The notes under the pieces are model-generated. The model saw only the letters and a list, made by a program, of their open reading frames with translations. It had not been told where the DNA came from and ran no database searches. The position numbers and the translations under genes are program-made. Shown here piece by piece: positions 58,795-64,000 of a DNA stretch of 64,000 nucleotides. This DNA comes from Oscillospiraceae bacterium (GTDB taxonomy: Bacteria > Bacillota > Clostridia > Oscillospirales > Ruminococcaceae), in NCBI GenBank assembly GCA_022768545.1, contig JALELV010000022.1, positions 1-64,000 on the forward strand, read 5' to 3'. The first letter of the stretch is position 1. The number at the start of each line of letters is the position of its first letter.

Positions 58795-60759
58795 TTGCAG
58801 AATAAAAGATCGGCAAAGGGCTTTGGAATCTATTTGGCGGTCCTGGCTCTTTTGCTGCTGGGTGTTTACTTTGTGCTCAACACCCTCAACGAACAGGTAC
58901 AGCCCAAATATTACGAGATCATCAACCTGTTTAAGGAAGAAAAGGTCAAGGACTATTCCATCAACATGGGCACCGGCGAGCTCACTATGACGGTGCGGGG
59001 CGAAAACGGCAGGGACGCCGCCATTGCCTACCGGGTGGCCAGCGTTTCGGTATTCCTGGAGGACACCAGAGAGCTGGTGGAAACCTACAACGAGGCGCAC
59101 CCCGATGCGCCGATCACCTACGATTATGTCAAGGCCAAGGAGCCGCCCTGGTGGGTGGGGATGATCCCCTATGTGCTGCTGATCGGCGTCATGGTGGCCT
59201 TCTGGGTGATGATGATGCGCCAGGCAGGCGGCGGAGGCGGCAAAGCCATGAGCTTTGCCAAGGCCAAGATCCGCACGGCGGAGGACGGCAAAAAAACCAC
59301 CTTTTCCGACGTGGCGGGCGCGGATGAGGAAAAAGCGGAGCTTGTGGAGATCGTGGATTTTCTGCGCAACCCACGCAAGTTCAACGACCTGGGCGCCCGT
59401 ATTCCCAAGGGCGTCATGCTGATGGGCCCTCCCGGAACCGGAAAGACCCTGCTTGCCCGCGCGGTGGCGGGGGAGGCGGGAGTCCCCTTCTTCTCCATCT
59501 CCGGCTCCGACTTCGTAGAGATGTTTGTGGGCGTGGGCGCCTCCCGTGTCCGCGACCTGTTTGAGCAGGCGAAGAAAAACGCGCCTTCCATCGTGTTTAT
59601 CGACGAGATCGACGCCGTGGGACGTCACCGCGGCGCGGGCCTCGGCGGCGGGCACGATGAGCGGGAGCAGACGCTCAACCAGCTGCTGGTTGAGATGGAC
59701 GGCTTTGGCAATAATACAGGTGTCATCGTCATCGCCGCTACCAACCGCATCGATATTCTGGACCCCGCCCTGCTGCGCCCCGGCCGCTTTGACCGGCAGA
59801 TCGTGGTGGGCTACCCGGACGTCAAGGGCCGGGAGGAGATCTTAAAAGTACACACCCGCAACAAACCCATCGGCCCGGATGTGGATCTGGCGGTCATCGC
59901 AAAATCCACCGTGGGCTTTACCGGAGCGGACCTGGAGAACCTGACCAACGAGGCCGCGCTGCTGGCTGCCCGGAAGAATAAAAAAGCGATCACCATGGAG
60001 GAGATCGAGGAGGCCACCATCAAGGTGGTGGCGGGCCCCGAGAAAAAATCTCACAAGGTGTCCGACAAAGATAAAAAGCTCACCGCTTATCACGAGGCGG
60101 GCCACGCTATTTGCACCTACTACTGTCCCACGCAGGACCCGGTGCATCAGATCTCCATTGTTCCCCGCGGTATGGCGGGCGGCTACACCATGTCCCTGCC
60201 GGTGGAGGATACCAGCTATACCACCCGCACCCGGATGCAGGAAAACCTGGTGACCCTGCTGGGCGGCCGCATGGCAGAAAAGCTGGTGCTGGACGACATT
60301 TCCACCGGCGCTTCCAACGACCTGGAGCGCGCCTCCAAGCTGGCGCGCAGCATGGTGACACGCTACGGCTTCAGCGAGAAGCTGGGCCCGGTGGTGTACG
60401 GCCAGGAACACGACGAGGTGTTTTTGGGCAGAGATTTCTCCCAGAGCCGCAACTACTCTGAGAACGTGGCGGCCGAGATCGATTCCGAGATTCGGGAAGT
60501 GATCGACAGCGCTTACGAGCGCGCGGGAGAGATTTTGGAGCAGCATATGGATCAGCTGCATATGGTCTCCGCTTACGTGTTCCAGCACGAGAAGATTGAC
60601 GGGGATGTATTTAAAAAGCTTATGACCGGGGAGCTTTTCCCCGGCGACCTGCCGGATCTCTCCCGGATCGGAGGAAATACCGGGGATGCCGCCGGAGGCT
60701 TTGGGCCTTTGGGGGAGGAGCCCCACGGCGAGCGGCCTCTGGGCGATCTGGGCGTTTGA
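58795..60759 (+). CDS. ftsH: ATP-dependent zinc metalloprotease FtsH
   Basis: The 654-residue membrane AAA+ protease degrades membrane and regulatory proteins. It has an N-terminal helix (about 10-31), an extracellular domain, a second helix (about 120-142), an AAA module with GPPGTGKT and [10 protein letters not shown] plus the second region of homology, and the zinc-binding HEAGH. The C-terminal tail is Gly/Pro-rich. The start is a TTG with AAGGAG about ten bases upstream. It closes the tilS-hpt-ftsH run. Confidence 0.97.
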   Translation: MQNKRSAKGFGIYLAVLALLLLGVYFVLNTLNEQVQPKYYEIINLFKEEKVKDYSINMGTGELTMTVRGENGRDAAIAYRVASVSVFLEDTRELVETYNEAHPDAPITYDYVKAKEPPWWVGMIPYVLLIGVMVAFWVMMMRQAGGGGGKAMSFAKAKIRTAEDGKKTTFSDVAGADEEKAELVEIVDFLRNPRKFNDLGARIPKGVMLMGPPGTGKTLLARAVAGEAGVPFFSISGSDFVEMFVGVGASRVRDLFEQAKKNAPSIVFIDEIDAVGRHRGAGLGGGHDEREQTLNQLLVEMDGFGNNTGVIVIAATNRIDILDPALLRPGRFDRQIVVGYPDVKGREEILKVHTRNKPIGPDVDLAVIAKSTVGFTGADLENLTNEAALLAARKNKKAITMEEIEEATIKVVAGPEKKSHKVSDKDKKLTAYHEAGHAICTYYCPTQDPVHQISIVPRGMAGGYTMSLPVEDTSYTTRTRMQENLVTLLGGRMAEKLVLDDISTGASNDLERASKLARSMVTRYGFSEKLGPVVYGQEHDEVFLGRDFSQSRNYSENVAAEIDSEIREVIDSAYERAGEILEQHMDQLHMVSAYVFQHEKIDGDVFKKLMTGELFPGDLPDLSRIGGNTGDAAGGFGPLGEEPHGERPLGDLGV

Positions 60760-60776
60760 CGGTGACTCTGGCGGGA

Positions 60777-60819
60777 CAAAGCAAAGGGACGGGGCGGAGC
60801 GCCCCGTCCCTTTGCTTTG
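60777..60819 (+). terminator. Long hairpin after ftsH without T-tail
   Basis: A perfect 19-bp stem (CAAAGCAAAGGGACGGGGC, 60777-60795, with 60801-60819) has a GGAGC loop. The 3' arm contains CTTTGCTTTG but no T-run follows. It probably ends the long gdpP-ftsH transcript. Confidence 0.65.
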
Positions 60820-60861
60820 GGAGAGGAAAAGCAGAGGTGCTTCCCCTGAAAAACGGATGTT

Positions 60862-60890
60862 TTGCAACTTTCTGTTTTTTATGATAGAAT
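60862..60890 (+). promoter_or_regulatory. Promoter of the topoisomerase genes
   Basis: TTGCAA (60862-60867), a 17-base spacer and TAGAAT (60885-60890), leaving a leader of about 125 bases. Confidence 0.7.
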
Positions 60891-61019
60891 ATCTGCAGGG
60901 TGCTTTGCGGACAGAGCGCAAAAGCACGGCACCGTGGGCCAAAGGCAGGCCCGCAGTACAAAGCACAACAACGGCGCGGCCGCCATTTGGCCCGCGCCGG
61001 CGACAGGGAGGACCCTTCT

Positions 61020-63002
61020 ATGGCAAAACGTGCCCCCAAAGACTACGACAACGACAGCATTATTTCCCTGAAAGGAGCCGACCGGGTGCGCAAGCGTCCC
61101 GGCGTTATTTTTGGCTCCGACGGGCTGGAAGGCTGTGAACATTCCGCCTTTGAGATCCTCTCCAACGCCATCGACGAGGCGAGGGAGGGGCATGGCGACA
61201 GGATCATCATCACCCGCTACCTCGACCGTTCCATCGAGGTGGAAGATTTCGGCCGCGGGATCCCGGTGGACTACAACAGCGCGGAGCAGCGCTACAACTG
61301 GGAGCTCTGCTTCTGTGAGCTGTACGCCGGCGGAAAATACAAGACCAACGAAGGAGAAGGCTACGAGTATTCCCTGGGCCTCAACGGCCTGGGCCTCTGC
61401 GCCACCCAGTACTCCTCCGAATACATGGATGCGGAGGTATACCGGGATGGCTTCCGCTATACCCTTCACTTTGAAAAGGGTGAAAACAAGGGCGGGCTGC
61501 ACAAAGAGCCCACCACCCGCAAAAAGACCGGGAGCCGTTTTCGCTGGAAGCCGGACCTGGACGTCTTTACCGATATCGCGATCCCCGCAGAGTATTTCCA
61601 CGAAGTGCTCAAACGCCAGGCGGTGGTCAATGCGGGGCTGCTGTTTCTCTTCCGGGACCAGACCGAAAAGGGCTTTGATGAGACGGAGTACCGCTATGAC
61701 AACGGCATCACCGACTATGTGCAGGAGCTGGCCGGGGAGGATACCCTGACGCCGGTGCAGTACTGGCAGGCGGAGCGCCGGGGCCGGGACCGGGAGGACA
61801 AGCCCGAATACAAGGTGAAGCTTCAGGTGGCCTGCTGCTTCTCCAACAAGGTAAAGGTTATGGAGTACTACCACAACTCCAGCCATCTGGAGTATGGCGG
61901 CGTGCCGGAAAAGGCGGTCAAGGTGGCCTTCGTGGCGCAGATAGACGCGGTGCTCAAGCAGGGCGGCAAGTACCTGAAAAATGAGAGCAAGATCACCTTC
62001 CAGGATGTGGAGGACTGTCTGGTGCTGGTGTCCTCGTCTTTTTCCACCCAGACTTCCTATGAGAACCAGACCAAAAAATCCATCACCAACCGTTTTATCT
62101 ACGAGGCGATGGCGGATTTCCTCAAGCACCAGCTGGAGGTCTATTTCATCGAGAACCCCGACGACGCCGCCCGGGTGGCGGAGCAGGTGCTCATCAACAA
62201 GCGCAGCCGTGAAAACGCGGAAAAGACCCGTCTGAACCTGAAGAAGAAGCTGGCGGGCTCTGTCGATATGACCAACCGCATCCAAAAATTTGTGGACTGC
62301 CGCACCAAGGACACCTCCCGCCGGGAGATCTTCATTGTGGAGGGGGACTCCGCCCTGGGCGCCTGTAAGCTCAGCCGCGACGCGGAGTTCCAGGCCATCA
62401 TCCCGGTGCGGGGCAAGATCCTCAACTGCTTAAAGGCGGAATACGATAAGATCTTTAAAAATGAGATCATCACCGATATCATCAAGGTGCTGGGCTGCGG
62501 GGTGGAGGTAAAGACCAAGTCGAACAAGGAGCTCTCCTCCTTCGATCTGGACGGCCTGCGCTGGAACAAGGTGATCATCTGCACCGATGCCGACGTGGAC
62601 GGCTTCCAGATCCGGACGCTGATTTTGACCATGCTCTACCGCCTCACCCCCACCCTCATTGAGAAGGGATATGTCTATATCGCCGAATCCCCCCTGTATG
62701 AGATCCATGACAAGGAAAAGGTGTACTTTGCTTATACCGAGGCGGAAAAGGCGCAGATCCTCGCCAAGGCGAAGGGGAAGGTGACCATCCAGCGCTCCAA
62801 GGGGTTGGGCGAGAACGAGCCGGATATGATGTGGCTTACCACCATGAACCCGGAGACCCGCCGGCTGATCCAGGTGCTTCCTGCCGACGTGGAGCAGACC
62901 GCGGCGGTGTTCGACCTGCTGCTGGGGGACAACCTGGCCGGACGGAAGGAACACATTGCCCAGAACGGGCACCTGTACCTTGACGCCGCCGATATTTCTT
63001 GA
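61020..63002 (+). CDS. Type IIA DNA topoisomerase subunit B (GyrB/ParE-like)
   Basis: The 660-residue protein has a GHKL ATPase domain (LSNAIDEAREGH, EDFGRGIPVDY, GLNGLGLCA), the transducer region and a TOPRIM domain (EGDSALGAC, PVRGKILNC, TDADVDGFQIRTL), ending in a GyrB-type C-terminal domain. The ATPase region differs noticeably from canonical GyrB, for example GGKYKTNEGEGYEYSLGLNGLG. This suggests the divergent second gyrase/topo IV pair found in some Clostridia. The A subunit gene follows 17 bases later. Whether it decatenates or supercoils cannot be told here. Confidence 0.88.
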   Translation: MAKRAPKDYDNDSIISLKGADRVRKRPGVIFGSDGLEGCEHSAFEILSNAIDEAREGHGDRIIITRYLDRSIEVEDFGRGIPVDYNSAEQRYNWELCFCELYAGGKYKTNEGEGYEYSLGLNGLGLCATQYSSEYMDAEVYRDGFRYTLHFEKGENKGGLHKEPTTRKKTGSRFRWKPDLDVFTDIAIPAEYFHEVLKRQAVVNAGLLFLFRDQTEKGFDETEYRYDNGITDYVQELAGEDTLTPVQYWQAERRGRDREDKPEYKVKLQVACCFSNKVKVMEYYHNSSHLEYGGVPEKAVKVAFVAQIDAVLKQGGKYLKNESKITFQDVEDCLVLVSSSFSTQTSYENQTKKSITNRFIYEAMADFLKHQLEVYFIENPDDAARVAEQVLINKRSRENAEKTRLNLKKKLAGSVDMTNRIQKFVDCRTKDTSRREIFIVEGDSALGACKLSRDAEFQAIIPVRGKILNCLKAEYDKIFKNEIITDIIKVLGCGVEVKTKSNKELSSFDLDGLRWNKVIICTDADVDGFQIRTLILTMLYRLTPTLIEKGYVYIAESPLYEIHDKEKVYFAYTEAEKAQILAKAKGKVTIQRSKGLGENEPDMMWLTTMNPETRRLIQVLPADVEQTAAVFDLLLGDNLAGRKEHIAQNGHLYLDAADIS

Positions 63003-63019
63003 GAAAGGGGAGAGGACCC

Positions 63020-64000
63020 ATGGCACCCAAAAAGAAAAAAGAGCCGAAGGCCGCAAAGCTGCCGGCCAGCGCCGCGGAGATCGAAAACGCCGGCGTGGTG
63101 ATGGAGCAGAAGATCACCGATACTTTGGAGACCAACTACATGCCCTACGCCATGAGCGTGATCGTCTCCCGCGCCATTCCGGAGATCGACGGCTTTAAGC
63201 CGGCTCACCGGAAACTTTTATACACAATGTATAAAATGGGGCTTTTATCCGGAGCAAAGACCAAATCCGCCAACATCGTGGGCCAGACCATGCGACTCAA
63301 CCCCCACGGGGACGCCGCCATCTACGAGACGATGGTGCGGCTCTCCCGGGGGAACCAGGCCCTGCTGCACCCGTATGTGGATTCCAAGGGAAACTTCGGC
63401 AAGGCCTATTCCCGCGACATGGCCTACGCTGCCTCCCGTTATACCGAGGCAAAGCTCGACGCCATCGCCGCGGAGCTGTTTGGAGATATCGACCGTGACA
63501 CGGTGGATTTTGTGGACAACTACGACGGCACCATGAAGGAGCCCACCCTTTTCCCGGTGAGCTTCCCGTCGGTGCTGGTCAACTCCAACATCGGTATTGC
63601 CGTGGGCATGGCAAGCTCTATCTGCCCTTTTAACCTCAGGGAGCTGTGCGAGGCCACCATCGGCCTGCTGCGCCGGAAAGACTTCGACGTTTCCTCCGTG
63701 ATGAGCGGGCCGGATTTTCCCGGCGGCGGCATGATCCTCTACCAGCCGGAGGAGATGGAACGGATCTACCGTACCGGGCGCGGCTCGGTGCGGGTGCGTT
63801 CCCGCTGGAAATACGACAGGGAAAACAACTGCATCGACGTGACGGAGATCCCCCCCAGTACCACGGTGGAGGCCATCATCGACAAGATCGTGGAGCTGGT
63901 GAAGGGCGGAAAGATCCGGGAGATCGCGGATATCCGGGATGAGACGGATCTCTCCGGCCTCAAGATCACGCTGGATCTAAAGCGGGGGACCGACCCGGAT
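63020..64000 (+). CDS. Type IIA DNA topoisomerase subunit A (GyrA/ParC-like), partial
   Basis: The first 327 residues are present; the gene runs off the window end. A lysine-rich N-terminus (MAPKKKKEPKAAKLP) precedes the breakage-reunion domain with YAMSVIVSRAIPEIDGFKPAHRKLL. The catalytic tyrosine is in AASRYTEAKLDAI and the ...GKAYSRDMAYAASRYTEA context is intact. It is co-transcribed with the B subunit gene (17-base gap, GGGGAGAGG ribosome site). It is probably a topo IV-like or second gyrase A subunit. Confidence 0.9.
   Translation, partial: MAPKKKKEPKAAKLPASAAEIENAGVVMEQKITDTLETNYMPYAMSVIVSRAIPEIDGFKPAHRKLLYTMYKMGLLSGAKTKSANIVGQTMRLNPHGDAAIYETMVRLSRGNQALLHPYVDSKGNFGKAYSRDMAYAASRYTEAKLDAIAAELFGDIDRDTVDFVDNYDGTMKEPTLFPVSFPSVLVNSNIGIAVGMASSICPFNLRELCEATIGLLRRKDFDVSSVMSGPDFPGGGMILYQPEEMERIYRTGRGSVRVRSRWKYDRENNCIDVTEIPPSTTVEAIIDKIVELVKGGKIREIADIRDETDLSGLKITLDLKRGTDPD

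Overview
The window is a GC-rich piece of a chromosome from an anaerobic Firmicute. A clostridial, probably Oscillospirales-like, bacterium is the best guess. The evidence is the gene content: bifunctional AdhE under a Rex-type operator, RNase Y and RNase J, T-box and lysine riboswitch leaders, GdpP, YloU/YloV, ThrS, NifS/NifU and an Rnf-type operon. Strong Shine-Dalgarno sequences, several TTG/GTG starts and consensus sigma-A promoters fit as well. No phage, transposon or CRISPR array was recognised; most of the window is housekeeping chromosome.

Layout. 0-7.5 kb: a 40-residue membrane protein (minus), an IscR-like Rrf2 regulator with an Smr-domain protein and a DUF3810 metallopeptidase, a YdjI/YdjG/YdjH-like envelope cluster without pspA, and a decayed capA-like lipoprotein gene. 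7.5-17.2 kb: tRNA-Thr(CGT), an SGNH hydrolase, a DUF4358 lipoprotein, a HAD phosphatase, a RocB-like M20 peptidase, adhE with promoter and Rex box, and a lysine-riboswitch-controlled NhaC-type transporter. 17.2-21.5 kb (minus): tag, a GNAT acetyltransferase, a MATE pump with its MarR regulator and two palindromic operators, and ychF. 21.6-27 kb: a response regulator and histidine kinase, an HtrA-type protease and an AEC permease.

27.4-32.9 kb: one operon holds rpe, an unusual Rnf-like set (C, D, E, A) and a putative glycoside hydrolase. rnfG and rnfB are absent at their usual positions. The proteins present have lost most residues that bind flavin, NADH and the intramembrane 2Fe-2S cluster, yet all four reading frames are intact and tightly packed. 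This is the most unusual system in the window.

33.2-35.5 kb: thrS (minus) behind a T-box leader. 35.7-42.5 kb: rny-ymdB, an orphan substrate-binding lipoprotein, yloU-fakA and a GNAT protein. 42.6-49.7 kb: recG (minus), a Tim44-like protein, a YbaK-family deacylase, then rnhA and nifS-nifU-mnmA (minus). 49.9-64 kb: rnj, a less GC-rich small gene, the run gdpP-rplI-dnaB-tilS-hpt-ftsH, and a type II topoisomerase B/A pair whose A subunit runs off the end.

The genes connect in several ways. NifS and MnmA act together in tRNA 2-thiolation. The IscR-like regulator at the left may sense the same Fe-S pool. The tRNA-Thr and the ThrS T-box belong to the same charging circuit. Rex control of adhE fits a fermentative NADH-disposing metabolism.
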